Assembly (NCBI GenBank): GCA_048158365.1
Contig: JBLLNL010000010.1
Source: Azoarcus_F sp048158365
Lineage (GTDB): Bacteria; Pseudomonadota; Gammaproteobacteria; Burkholderiales; Rhodocyclaceae
DNA length: 64,000 bases
Strand: one strand, 5' to 3'
Shown: piece by piece, positions 16,650 through 25,293 of the stretch
How the letters are laid out: the number at the start of each line of letters is the position of its first letter
Position numbering within the stretch: the first letter of the stretch is position 1
Position numbers and translations under genes: made by a program
Notes under the pieces: model-generated
Told to the model about the DNA's origin: nothing
The model's input: the letters and a program-made list of their open reading frames with translations, nothing else
Databases searched by the model: none

Positions 16650-16928
16650 ATGTTGACGATTGAAGACTGTATCGAACTGTCGGGATTGACCGAGGAAGAA
16701 GTCCTGGCGATCGCGGAACACGAGCATGTGCCGGAAATGTGTGCGGTCGAGATCGGAGCCTATCTGGTCGAGACGCCGCAGGGCGAGAAACGCGTCAAGC
16801 GCATGATTCTGGACGACATCGAGGCCGCACGCGCGCGTGGTGACAGCAAGCATGTCGCGATGCTGAAACTGGCGCTCAAGCACTACGTCGAGCACCATGC
16901 GCCGGGACATGCCGGCGGCAACGGCTGA
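16650..16928 (+). CDS. Conserved small cytoplasmic protein, 92 residues
   Basis: This acidic and basic helical protein starts MLTIEDCIELSGLTEEEV and continues with AIAEHEHVPEMCAVEIG and a KRMILDDIEAARARGD segment. Similar small proteins are common in betaproteobacteria, but no function is known to me. ATG 16650 is preferred over upstream starts because the conserved part begins there and GAGG lies 11 bases upstream. The His-rich tail (YVEHHAPGH) could bind metal, but that is speculation. Confidence 0.65.
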   Translation: MLTIEDCIELSGLTEEEVLAIAEHEHVPEMCAVEIGAYLVETPQGEKRVKRMILDDIEAARARGDSKHVAMLKLALKHYVEHHAPGHAGGNG

Positions 16929-17069
16929 GGCGGTTCCGGACTAGAGTGGTTGCCCGATCTGCACGATGACGGGTGGGACGTGAGCGCATACCGCTGCGGC
17001 GTCGTGGATCCTTCGGGGCGAGGCGTGACTGGTATGGCGCCGACTGAAAGGGCGCCCCAGTCTGCAGCC

Positions 17070-17975
17070 TCAAGCCCGGTCAGGGTCCAGAATCCGTATC
17101 GTCGTGTCGCGAACGATCTCGACGGTGGCTTGCTGCGTCAATGTGCTCGGTCGCCGCGCACTGACCGCGATCGCGAGCTTGCTGCGCAGCGTAGGTTCGA
17201 CGATCGGGCGCAGCTTGAAGCGGCCCGGGTCGGCCAGCGCGGTGATTGCGTTCATCGACAGAATCGCGCAACCTGCACCTTCCGCCACGAGGTCGGGAAT
17301 CACGGCGACGCTGTCGATTTCCATCGCGATCGTCGGGTGCAGTCCGAGATTGCCGAGTTCGGTTTCGACCAGCATCCTGAGCGAGTGCGGCCGACTCGGG
17401 ATGACCAGAGCACGGGTCGCGATGTCGTGCAGCCGTATCGGCTGCGGCGGTTGCGCGTCGGAGCGATGTTCGATCAGGAACAGATCCTCTTCGAGCAGCG
17501 GGGTCGTGTCGATCTCGGGTGAGGGCGGCGCATTGTAGAGCAAGGCGATGTCCAGCCGTCCGGCGGTCAGGGCTTCCTGCATCGTGATCGACAGCCCGTC
17601 TCCTATGGACAGCGAAGCCTCCGGCAGGCGTCTCCGGATTTCGCGCATCAACGGAACGGTCAGGACCCTGGACAGACTGGGGGGCAGCCCGAGCGCGACC
17701 CGTCCGGCCAGCTCGCCGCGCACGCGGGTCAGTTCTTCCTGTGTGCGCCTGACCTGGTGCAGTATGCCCAGACCGTGCTCGAGCAACAGCTTGCCCGCCT
17801 CGGTCATCGTGACGCCCCTGCCGTTACGGATCAGCAGGCTCTGGCGCACCTCCACTTCCAGCAGTCTGACCTGGCGGCTCAGAGCCGGCTGAGCGATGTT
17901 AAGCGCGATCGATGCGCGCGTGAAACTGCCCAGTTCGGCGACCCGCACGAAGTATTCGAGTTGTCTGAGATCCAT
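17070..17975 (-). CDS. LysR-type regulator, probably of the protocatechuate 4,5-cleavage operon
   Basis: This 301-residue regulator has an N-terminal winged helix-turn-helix (residues 1-60, MDLRQLEYFVRVAELGSFT and QPALSRQVRLLE), then the LysR effector domain with GLPPSLSRVL and ILSMNAITAL. It is divergent from galD with 150 bases between start codons, the classic LysR layout, so it should control the galD-to-pobA operon in response to a pathway intermediate. It is the positional counterpart of LigR and PmdR, though those also differ in sequence. The intermediate it senses is not shown by the sequence. Confidence 0.85.
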   Translation of the reverse strand: MDLRQLEYFVRVAELGSFTRASIALNIAQPALSRQVRLLEVEVRQSLLIRNGRGVTMTEAGKLLLEHGLGILHQVRRTQEELTRVRGELAGRVALGLPPSLSRVLTVPLMREIRRRLPEASLSIGDGLSITMQEALTAGRLDIALLYNAPPSPEIDTTPLLEEDLFLIEHRSDAQPPQPIRLHDIATRALVIPSRPHSLRMLVETELGNLGLHPTIAMEIDSVAVIPDLVAEGAGCAILSMNAITALADPGRFKLRPIVEPTLRSKLAIAVSARRPSTLTQQATVEIVRDTTIRILDPDRA

Positions 17976-18025
17976 CGGAGAATTCTACGCCGTGCGTTGC
18001 ATCGATTATTCCAGATCAGATGCGG

Positions 18026-18070
18026 TATATCGTAGATATCTTGTATCAAGCTATCGCATATCGTTATAGC
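18026..18070 (+). promoter_or_regulatory. Candidate LysR operator and galD-operon promoter
   Basis: TATATCGTAGATA at 18026-18038 fits T-N11-A and contains the dyad ATATC-GTA-GATAT (18027-18039). A -35-like TTGTAT at 18041-18046 and a -10-like TATAGC at 18065-18070 are 18 bases apart. This AT-rich block is the only one in the divergent gap, and a LysR site just upstream of -35 is the usual arrangement for activation. Confidence 0.45.
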
Positions 18071-18125
18071 AGCTAGAGCGTGACGACGCTGTCGTCGAGC
18101 CGGATTGCAGCGAATAATGCGGGCT

Positions 18126-19217
18126 ATGCAGACTTCGATACCCACTCTGTTCATGCGCGGCGGTACGTCGCGCGGACCGTTCTTCGACGCGGCCGACCTG
18201 CCTGCCGACCAAGCGCTGCGCGACAAGGTGCTGCTTGCGGTGATGGGCTCGCCGGACCGGCGTCAGATCGATGGCCTGGGCGGTGCGCACCCGCTGACCA
18301 GCAAGGTCGGCATCGTGCGCATCAGCACGACGCCAGGCGTCGATCTCGATTTCCTGTTCGCGCAGCTGCTGCCGGACAAGGCCACGGTCGACACCACCCC
18401 CAACTGCGGCAACATGCTCGCCGCGGTCGTGCCGTTCGCGCTGGAGACCGGCATGGTCGCACCGCGGGGCGACACCACTACGCTGCGGGTGCTGACGCTG
18501 AACACCGGCATGCAGTGCGACATCACGGTGCACACGCCGGGCGGGCGGGTGCGCTACGACGGCGACGCACGCATCGACGGCGTGCCGGGTACTTCGGCAC
18601 CGATCAGGATCAATTTTCTCGATACCGCCGGTTCGGTCTGTTCCGGACTGTTGCCGACCGGCAGGGTGCGCGATGTCATCGACGGCATCGACGTCACCTG
18701 CATCGACAACGGCATGCCGATGGTGTTGTTTCGTGCGACCGACGTCGGGCGCAGCGGCTATGAAGCCGCGGCCGAGCTCAATGCCGACGACGCCCTGAAG
18801 GCGCGCATCGAGCGCCTGCGTCTGGCGGCCGGCGTCGCGATGGGCCTCGGCGACGTGCGCAGCAAGACCTACCCCAAGATGTGCCTGGTCGCACCGCCGC
18901 GCGACGGCGGCAGCATCGCGACGCGCTGCTTCATCCCGCACGTGTGCCACGACGCGATCGGCGTGCTCGCGGCCGTGACCGTGGGCACCGCCTGCGTGCT
19001 CGAGGGCTCGATCACGCGCGGCATCGCAAACGTGCCGGACGGACAGGCCAGGACCGTGTCGGTCGAGCATCCCAGCGGCGAATTCTCGGTCGAGCTCGAA
19101 ACCGATCCGAGCGATCCTCAGAGCGTTACCCGCGCGGCGCTGCTGCGGACCGCGCGGCTCATCATGCGTGGCGAGGTGATGATTCCCGCCACCGTCTGGA
19201 GCGGAGACAAGCGATGA
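18126..19217 (+). CDS. galD: 4-oxalomesaconate tautomerase (PrpF fold)
   Basis: This 363-residue isomerase converts keto and enol tautomers of 4-oxalomesaconate so that LigJ can hydrate it. PrpF-family marks are the opening IPTLFMRGGTSRGPFF, the Cys94 motif TPNCGNM, and later KTYPKMCLVAPP and a second-domain Cys near CFIPHVCHDA. ATG 18126 matches the family's usual start; ATG 18117 is also possible. It opens the operon and overlaps ligJ by ATGA. The same enzyme serves gallate catabolism in Pseudomonas putida, but no gallate dioxygenase gene is present here, so it works in the protocatechuate route. Confidence 0.88.
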   Translation: MQTSIPTLFMRGGTSRGPFFDAADLPADQALRDKVLLAVMGSPDRRQIDGLGGAHPLTSKVGIVRISTTPGVDLDFLFAQLLPDKATVDTTPNCGNMLAAVVPFALETGMVAPRGDTTTLRVLTLNTGMQCDITVHTPGGRVRYDGDARIDGVPGTSAPIRINFLDTAGSVCSGLLPTGRVRDVIDGIDVTCIDNGMPMVLFRATDVGRSGYEAAAELNADDALKARIERLRLAAGVAMGLGDVRSKTYPKMCLVAPPRDGGSIATRCFIPHVCHDAIGVLAAVTVGTACVLEGSITRGIANVPDGQARTVSVEHPSGEFSVELETDPSDPQSVTRAALLRTARLIMRGEVMIPATVWSGDKR

Positions 19218-20239
19218 TCATCGATTGCCACGGGCACTACACGACCGCGCCGAAGGCGCTTGAAGAATGGCGCAACCGCCAGGTTGCCGGGCTGAAGAAT
19301 CGGTCGGCGGCCCCCTGCGCATCCGAACTGAAGATCAGCGACGACGAGCTCCGCGAAACCATCGAAACCAACCAGCTGCGTCTGATGAAGGCCCGCGGAC
19401 TCGATCTGACGATCTTCTCGCCGCGCGCGAGCTTCATGGCGCATCACATCGGCGACTTCGACACCAGTTCGACCTGGGCGGCGATCTGCAATGAGCTGTG
19501 TTACCGCGTGTCGCAGCTCTTTTCGGACAATTTCATCGGTGCTGCGATGCTGCCGCAGTCACCCGGGGTCGATCCGAAGACATGCATCCCCGAGCTGGAG
19601 AAGTGCGTCGGGGAATATGGTTTCGTCGGCATCAACCTCAACCCGGACCCGTCCGGTGGCCACTGGATCAGCCCGCCGCTGTACGACCGTCACTGGTATC
19701 CGATCTACGAGAAGATGGTCGAGTACGACATCCCGGCGATGATCCATGTCAGCACCAGCTGCAACGAGTGCTTCCATACCACCGGCGCGCATTACCTGAA
19801 CGCCGATACCACCGCGTTCATGCAATGCCTGACCTCGGACCTGTTCAAGGATTTCCCGACTCTGCGGTTCGTGATTCCGCACGGTGGCGGCGCGGTGCCC
19901 TACCACTGGGGGCGCTTCCGCGGGCTCGCGCAGGCGCTGGACAAGCCGCTGCTGAAGGATCACCTGCTGAACAACATCTTCTTCGACACCTGCGTCTATC
20001 ACCAGCCCGGCATCGACCTGCTGACCCGTGTGATTCCGCTCGAGAACGTGTTGTTCGCGTCCGAGATGATAGGCGCGGTGCGCGGCATCGACCCGGAGAC
20101 CGGCCACCATTTCGACGACACCCGGCGCTACATCGAGGCGGCGAATCTCACCGCCGATGAGCGCCACATGATCTACGAGCGCAACGCGCGGCGGGTCTAT
20201 CCGCGGCTGGATGCCGCCTTGAACGCGAGGGGACGGTGA
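19214..20239 (+). CDS. ligJ: 4-oxalomesaconate hydratase
   Basis: This 341-residue amidohydrolase-superfamily hydratase adds water to 4-oxalomesaconate to form 4-carboxy-4-hydroxy-2-oxoadipate. It begins with the metal-binding MIIDCHGHYTTAPKAL and has further ligands in MIHVSTSC, VIPHGGGAVPYHWGRF and FASEMIGAVRGIDP. A close match to the LigJ pattern includes LNPDPSGGHW and HFDDTRRYIE. It is of normal family length. ATG 19214 overlaps the galD stop by four bases and the 3' end overlaps the ligK start, so expression is translationally coupled. Confidence 0.92.
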   Translation: MIIDCHGHYTTAPKALEEWRNRQVAGLKNRSAAPCASELKISDDELRETIETNQLRLMKARGLDLTIFSPRASFMAHHIGDFDTSSTWAAICNELCYRVSQLFSDNFIGAAMLPQSPGVDPKTCIPELEKCVGEYGFVGINLNPDPSGGHWISPPLYDRHWYPIYEKMVEYDIPAMIHVSTSCNECFHTTGAHYLNADTTAFMQCLTSDLFKDFPTLRFVIPHGGGAVPYHWGRFRGLAQALDKPLLKDHLLNNIFFDTCVYHQPGIDLLTRVIPLENVLFASEMIGAVRGIDPETGHHFDDTRRYIEAANLTADERHMIYERNARRVYPRLDAALNARGR

Positions 20240-20937
20240 GCATGGACATTCCGCTGAACGAGCTGGGCATCGTCAAGCGCAACATCGTGCGCGCCGACAA
20301 GGCGACGGTGGACAAATTGTCCCGCTTCGGGGTGGCGACCATCCATGAGGCGATGGGCCGTGTCGGACTGATGAAACCCTATCTGCGTCCGGTGTATGCA
20401 GGTGCCAGGCTGTGCGGCACCGCGGTCACCATTTTGCTACAGCCGGGTGACAACTGGATGCTGCATGTGGCCGCCGAGCAGCTTCGGCCGGGCGATGTCG
20501 CGGTCGCGGCCTGCACCACCGACAACTCGGACGGCTTCTTCGGCGATCTGCTGGCGACCTCGTTCAAGGCGCGTGGCTGCACCGGACTGGTCATCGATGC
20601 GGGGGTGCGGGACGTGGCCGACCTGGAAGCGATGGGCTTTCCGGTGTTCGCGAAGGCGATCCATGCCAGGGGCACGATCAAGGCCACGCTGGGGTCGGTG
20701 AACGTGCCGGTGGTGTGCGCCGGCGCGCTGGTCCATCCGGGTGACGTGGTCGTCGCCGATGTGGATGGCGTGGTCGTCGTTCCGGCCGCGCTCGCGCAGG
20801 CAGTCGCCGATGGGGCCGAAAAGCGGGAGTCCTTCGAGGGCGAGAAACGCGCCAAGTTCGCCGCCGGCGTGCTCGGGCTGGATCTCTACAAGATGCGCGA
20901 GGGTCTCGAGAAGGCCGGGCTGAAGTACATCGACTGA
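20236..20937 (+). CDS. ligK: 4-carboxy-4-hydroxy-2-oxoadipate aldolase / oxaloacetate decarboxylase
   Basis: This 233-residue class II aldolase of the RraA-like fold makes the final cut of the pathway, giving pyruvate and oxaloacetate, and can decarboxylate the latter. Characteristic parts are GVATIHEAMGRVGLMKPYLRP, GDNWMLHVAAEQ, the CTTDNSDGFFGDLLA segment, and GLVIDAGVRD with the metal-site Asp downstream. The start is GTG 20236 overlapping the ligJ stop (GTGA), or ATG 20242. A 47-base gap follows before ligI, the largest space inside this operon. Confidence 0.9.
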   Translation: MSMDIPLNELGIVKRNIVRADKATVDKLSRFGVATIHEAMGRVGLMKPYLRPVYAGARLCGTAVTILLQPGDNWMLHVAAEQLRPGDVAVAACTTDNSDGFFGDLLATSFKARGCTGLVIDAGVRDVADLEAMGFPVFAKAIHARGTIKATLGSVNVPVVCAGALVHPGDVVVADVDGVVVVPAALAQAVADGAEKRESFEGEKRAKFAAGVLGLDLYKMREGLEKAGLKYID

Positions 20938-20984
20938 TCGGGCGGACCCGGGCCAGCCCGGGTCGCACCAAAGCGAGGACGAGC

Positions 20985-21923
20985 ATGCAATTCGAGAAGA
21001 CGCCGGGTTGGCTGGACTGGTATGCCGATCCGTCGAAACCGGCCTTCTTGCCACCGCCGGGGGCGGTGGACGCCCACTGCCATGTGTTCGGCCCGGGGGC
21101 GCAGTTTCCGTATGCCCCCGAACGCAAGTACACGCCGTGCGATGCGTCCAGGGACCAGCTCTTCGCGTTGCGCGATCAGCTCGGCTTCGCGCGCAACGTC
21201 GTCGTGCAGGCGACCTGCCATGGCGCGGACAATCGGGCACTGGTCGATGCGCTGCGGGCCTCCGACGGCATGGCGCGCGGCGTCGCCACCGTGCGTCGCA
21301 ACGTCACCGACGACGAACTGCATGCGCTCGATGCGGCCGGCGTGCGCGGCGTGCGCTTCAATTTCGTGAAACGCCTGGTCGATTTCACGCCCAGGGACGA
21401 ACTGCTCGAGATTGCGAGCCGGATCGCCCCGCTGGGCTGGCATGTGGTGGTGTACTTCGAGTCGGCGGACCTGCCCGAGCTATGGGACTTCTTTACCGCG
21501 CTGCCGACGACGGTGGTGGTCGACCACATGGGTCGCCCGGACGTGACCAGACCGGTGGATGGACCGGAGTTCGAGCTGTTCGTCAGGCTGATGCGCGAAC
21601 ACGGCAACGTGTGGTCCAAGGTGAGCTGTCCAGAGCGGCTGTCGGTGTCGGGGCCGCCGGCGCTCGACGGCGAACGCAACGCCTATCTCGACGTCGTGCC
21701 GTTCGCGCGTCGCCTGGTCGAGAGCTTTCCCGAACGCGTATTGTGGGGCACCGACTGGCCGCACCCGAATCTGAAGGACCACATGCCGGACGATGGCCTG
21801 CTGGTCGATTTCATCCCGCACATCGCGCCCACCTCAGAGCTGCAGCGCAAGCTGCTGGTGGACAACCCGATGCGTCTGTACTGGCCCGAAGAGGCCGGTG
21901 GCCCACACACCCAGGGAGGCTGA
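20985..21923 (+). CDS. ligI: 2-pyrone-4,6-dicarboxylate hydrolase
   Basis: This 312-residue amidohydrolase opens the lactone ring of 2-pyrone-4,6-dicarboxylate, giving 4-oxalomesaconate. Motifs are VDAHCHVFGPGAQFPY near residue 30, then FNFVKRLVD, VVYFESADLPEL, VVDHMGRPDV, and LWGTDWPHPNLKDHMPDDG with the catalytic Asp. LigI works without a bound metal in studied enzymes. The gene ends one base before ligA. Confidence 0.93.
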   Translation: MQFEKTPGWLDWYADPSKPAFLPPPGAVDAHCHVFGPGAQFPYAPERKYTPCDASRDQLFALRDQLGFARNVVVQATCHGADNRALVDALRASDGMARGVATVRRNVTDDELHALDAAGVRGVRFNFVKRLVDFTPRDELLEIASRIAPLGWHVVVYFESADLPELWDFFTALPTTVVVDHMGRPDVTRPVDGPEFELFVRLMREHGNVWSKVSCPERLSVSGPPALDGERNAYLDVVPFARRLVESFPERVLWGTDWPHPNLKDHMPDDGLLVDFIPHIAPTSELQRKLLVDNPMRLYWPEEAGGPHTQGG

Positions 21924-21924
21924 C

Positions 21925-22380
21925 ATGGCGCTAGACAAGCCCTACAAGGACATCCCCGGTACGACCATCTTCGACGCCGAGCAATCGCGCAAGGGCTACT
22001 GGCTCAACCAGTTCTGCATGTCGCTGATGAAGGCCGACAACCGCGCCCGCTTCAAGGCCGACGAGCGCGCCTATGTCGACCAATGGGCGATGACCGAGGC
22101 GCAAAAGCAGGCCGTGCTCGACCGCGATCTGAACCGCTGCATCGCGCTCGGCGGCAACATCTACTTTCTGGCCAAGATCGGCGCGACCGACGGCAAGTCC
22201 TTCCAGCAGATGGCCGGAAGCATGACGGGCATGACTGAGGATGAGTACCGCGACATGATGATCCGGGGCGGACGTTCGCCGGAAGGCAACCGCTACATCG
22301 GCGAGGACGGCGATGCGCAGGCGCATCGTCAGCCGCAGGGTGCGTCGGGCCACGCGGGACCGGCCGGGGAGGGCGACTGA
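21925..22380 (+). CDS. ligA: Protocatechuate 4,5-dioxygenase, alpha subunit
   Basis: This 151-residue small subunit of the ring-cleaving extradiol dioxygenase has the LigA fold marks DIPGTTIFDAEQSRKGYW, LNQFCMSLMKADNR, and GGNIYFLAKIGATDGKSFQ with the GMTEDEYRDMMIRGGR block. It covers the active site of LigB and helps bind substrate. The C-terminal tail (AQAHRQPQGASGHAG) is low-complexity. It lies one base after ligI and one base before ligB, so the two subunits should be made together. Confidence 0.94.
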   Translation: MALDKPYKDIPGTTIFDAEQSRKGYWLNQFCMSLMKADNRARFKADERAYVDQWAMTEAQKQAVLDRDLNRCIALGGNIYFLAKIGATDGKSFQQMAGSMTGMTEDEYRDMMIRGGRSPEGNRYIGEDGDAQAHRQPQGASGHAGPAGEGD

Positions 22381-22381
22381 G

Positions 22382-23236
22382 ATGGCCAGGATCAGTGCCT
22401 CCGTCTATACGTCCCACGTGCCCGCCATCGGCGCGGCGATCGACCACGGCAAGACCGGCGAGGACTACTGGAAGCCGGTCTTCGCCGGCTACGAGTTCTC
22501 CAGGCAATGGATGAAGGACAACCCGCCGGACGTGATCTTCCTGGTCTATAACGACCACGCGACCGCGTTCAGCCTGGAATTGATCCCGACCTTCGCGATC
22601 GGCACCGCGGCCGAGTTCCAGCCGGCCGACGAAGGTTATGGCGCGCGTCCGGTGCCCAAGGTCATCGGCCATCCGGAACTCGCATCGCACATCGCGCAGT
22701 CTGTGATCCAGGATGATTTCGATCTGACCATCGTCAACCGCATGGATGTGGATCACGGCCTGACCGTGCCCCTGAGCCTGGTGTGCGGTCAACCCGACGC
22801 GTGGCCGTGCCCGGTGATCCCGTTCGCGGTCAACGTGGTGCAGTATCCGCCGCCGTCGGGACGGCGCTGCTTCATGCTGGGACAGGCGATTGGCCGCGCG
22901 ATCGCGTCCTTCGACCCGCCGCTGAAGGTGCAGATCTGGGGCACCGGTGGAATGAGTCACCAGCTTCAGGGTCCGCGTGCGGGGCTGATCAACCGCGAAT
23001 GGGACAATGCGTTCCTGGACCGGCTCGTCTCGGATCCGGCGGCCCTGTCGCAGGTGCCGCACATCGAGTATGTCAGGGAGGCCGGCTCCGAGGGCGTCGA
23101 GCTGGTGATGTGGCTGATCGCGCGCGGCGCGATGAGCGACGTCGGCGGCGGACCGGCGCCGACCGTTCGGCATCGTTTCTACCATGTACCCGCGTCCAAC
23201 ACGGCGGTGGGTCATCTGATTCTGGAGAACAACTGA
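22382..23236 (+). CDS. ligB: Protocatechuate 4,5-dioxygenase, beta (catalytic) subunit
   Basis: This 284-residue Fe(II) extradiol dioxygenase cleaves protocatechuate between carbons 4 and 5, giving 4-carboxy-2-hydroxymuconate semialdehyde. The iron ligands of the characterised enzyme are all visible: His12 in TSHVPAIG, the His of YNDHATAF near residue 61, and the Glu of EGVELVMW near 242. The catalytic base His is in GGMSHQLQGPRAG near 195. It is of normal length. The start ATG 22382 immediately follows the ligA stop. Confidence 0.95.
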   Translation: MARISASVYTSHVPAIGAAIDHGKTGEDYWKPVFAGYEFSRQWMKDNPPDVIFLVYNDHATAFSLELIPTFAIGTAAEFQPADEGYGARPVPKVIGHPELASHIAQSVIQDDFDLTIVNRMDVDHGLTVPLSLVCGQPDAWPCPVIPFAVNVVQYPPPSGRRCFMLGQAIGRAIASFDPPLKVQIWGTGGMSHQLQGPRAGLINREWDNAFLDRLVSDPAALSQVPHIEYVREAGSEGVELVMWLIARGAMSDVGGGPAPTVRHRFYHVPASNTAVGHLILENN

Positions 23237-23237
23237 C

Positions 23238-24209
23238 GTGACCCAAACCGAATCGATCAAGGTCGTGCTGGCCGGCGCTGGCGCCTTCGGGATCAAGCAT
23301 CTGGACGGTATCCGGAACATCGACGGCGTCGAGGTGGTGTCGCTGGTCGGGCGCGAACTGGACAAGACCCGCGCGGTGGCCGAAATGTACGGCATCGCCC
23401 ATGTCGCAACCGACCTGGCCGACAGCCTCGCATTGGCCGAAGTCGATGCGGTGATCCTGTGCACGCCGACGCAGATCCATGCGTCGCAGGCGATCCAGTG
23501 CCTGAGGGCCGGCAAGCATGTGCAGGTCGAGATCCCGCTTGCGGACAGTCTCGCCGATGCCGAGGAAGTCGTGCGCCTGCAACAGCAGACCGGTCTGGTC
23601 GCGATGTGCGGCCACACCCGCCGCTTCAATCCCAGTCATCAATGGATCCACGACAAGGTCAGGGCGGGCGAGTTCGCACTCCAGCAGATGGACGTGCAGA
23701 CCTATTTCTTCCGCCGCAGCAACATTAACGCGCTCGGCCAGCCGCGCAGCTGGACCGATCATCTGCTGTGGCATCACGCGGCACACACGGTGGATCTGTT
23801 CGCCTACCAGGCCGGTGGTGACATCGTGCAGGCCAACGCGATCCAGGGGCCGATCCATCCGGAGCTCGGCATCGCGATGGACATGTCCATCCAGCTCAAG
23901 ACCTCGACCGGCGCGATCTGCACGCTGAGCCTGTCGTTCAACAACGAGGGCCCGCTCGGCACCTTCTTCCGCTACATCGGGGACACCGGCACCTACCTCG
24001 CGCGCTACGACGACCTGTTCACCGGCAAGGAGGAGCAGATCGACGTGTCGAAGGTCGATGTGTCGATGAACGGCATCGAATTGCAGGACCGCGAGTTCTT
24101 CGCTGCGATCCGCGCGGGACGCGAACCGAATGCCAGCGTCGCGCAGGTGTTGCCGTGCTACCGGGTCCTGCACCAGCTGGAGCAGCAACTCGCCGTGGCC
24201 GGGGCCTGA
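23238..24209 (+). CDS. ligC: 4-carboxy-2-hydroxymuconate-6-semialdehyde dehydrogenase
   Basis: This 323-residue NAD(P)-dependent enzyme of the Gfo/Idh/MocA fold oxidises the cyclic hemiacetal of the ring-cleavage product to 2-pyrone-4,6-dicarboxylate. The Rossmann motif VVLAGAGAFGIKHLDGI is at residues 9-25. CTPTQIHASQAI, HVQVEIPLADS, and MCGHTRRFNPSHQW follow, with WHHAAHTVDLF near the catalytic site. The start is GTG 23238, one base after the ligB stop; no ATG is nearby. Expression should match ligAB. Confidence 0.92.
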   Translation: MTQTESIKVVLAGAGAFGIKHLDGIRNIDGVEVVSLVGRELDKTRAVAEMYGIAHVATDLADSLALAEVDAVILCTPTQIHASQAIQCLRAGKHVQVEIPLADSLADAEEVVRLQQQTGLVAMCGHTRRFNPSHQWIHDKVRAGEFALQQMDVQTYFFRRSNINALGQPRSWTDHLLWHHAAHTVDLFAYQAGGDIVQANAIQGPIHPELGIAMDMSIQLKTSTGAICTLSLSFNNEGPLGTFFRYIGDTGTYLARYDDLFTGKEEQIDVSKVDVSMNGIELQDREFFAAIRAGREPNASVAQVLPCYRVLHQLEQQLAVAGA

Positions 24210-24211
24210 CC

Positions 24212-25288
24212 ATGACGGCCATGAACAGCGCACGACGGCTCGGTCCGTTCGAGGTCTCCGCGATCGGCCTCGGTTGCATGAATCTGAGTCATGCCTACGG
24301 CATGCCGCCGTCGCCAGAGGAGGGCGGCAAGGTGCTGCTGCGCGCGCTCGAACTGGGCGTGACCCATTTCGACACCGCCGCGCTCTACGGTTTCGGTGCG
24401 AACGAGAGGCTGGTCGGCGAGCTGCTGTCGCCGTACCGCTCGCGCTTCACGCTGGCGAGCAAGTGCGGCATGACCGGGGTGGATGTCAAGGGCGACGGCA
24501 AGCTGGTTCGGGTCATCGACGGACGTCCGGAGACGATCAAGGCCACCTGCGAGGCCTCTCTGCGCAACCTGCGTACCGACGTGATCGACCTGTACTACTT
24601 GCACCGCCGGGACCCGCAGGTGCCGATCGAGGACAGCGTCGGGGCGCTCGCCGGTCTGGTGGCCGAAGGCAAGGTCCGCGCGATCGGCCTTTCCGAGGTG
24701 TCGGCCGACACGCTACGGCGTGCCCATGCGGTGCACCCCATCGCCGCGCTGCAGACCGAGTATTCGCTGTGGACGCGCAATCCCGAGATCGCGGCGCTCG
24801 ACACGTGCCGCGAACTCGGTGTGAGCTTCGTCGCCTTCAGCCCGCTCGCGCGCGGTTTTCTGACCGGCACGCTCAGCGATCCCGCTCAGCTCGATGCCTT
24901 CGATGCCAAGGATATCCGCCGCACGATGCCGCGCTTCGAGCCGGCGCATTTCGAACGCAATCTGGCGTGGCTGTCGGAATACCTGCAGATCGCGGCGGAG
25001 GTCGGGTGTTCGCCGGCACAACTCGCGCTTGCCTGGCTGCTTGCGCAGGGAGATGACATCCTGCCCATTCCGGGTACGACCTGCATTGCGCATCTGGAGG
25101 ACAACCTGGCGGCGTCCGGTGTCATGTTGCCGCAGGGGTGCATCGCCCGACTCGATGCGCTCATCAATCCGCGCACGGTGTCGGGCATGCGTTACAACGC
25201 CGCCGCGCTGCGCGAGGTCGGTACCGAGGAATTCGTAAGCGAGTCGCGCACGCGGGGTCCGACATCGGGCCCTTCAACCACGGAGTGA
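24212..25288 (+). CDS. Aldo/keto reductase in the lig operon
   Basis: This 358-residue (alpha/beta)8 NADPH-dependent reductase has the AKR catalytic tetrad in place: Asp and Tyr in FDTAALYG, Lys in LASKCGM, and His in YYLHRRDP. The opening LGPFEVSAIGLGCMNLSHAYG and the NADPH-binding IPGTTCIAHLEDNL are typical. The gene is two bases after ligC and five before pobA, so it is fully embedded in the operon. Its substrate is unknown; it is not one of the textbook steps. Reduction of an aromatic or ring-cleavage aldehyde is a guess. Confidence 0.85.
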   Translation: MTAMNSARRLGPFEVSAIGLGCMNLSHAYGMPPSPEEGGKVLLRALELGVTHFDTAALYGFGANERLVGELLSPYRSRFTLASKCGMTGVDVKGDGKLVRVIDGRPETIKATCEASLRNLRTDVIDLYYLHRRDPQVPIEDSVGALAGLVAEGKVRAIGLSEVSADTLRRAHAVHPIAALQTEYSLWTRNPEIAALDTCRELGVSFVAFSPLARGFLTGTLSDPAQLDAFDAKDIRRTMPRFEPAHFERNLAWLSEYLQIAAEVGCSPAQLALAWLLAQGDDILPIPGTTCIAHLEDNLAASGVMLPQGCIARLDALINPRTVSGMRYNAAALREVGTEEFVSESRTRGPTSGPSTTE

Positions 25289-25293
25289 CGGAC

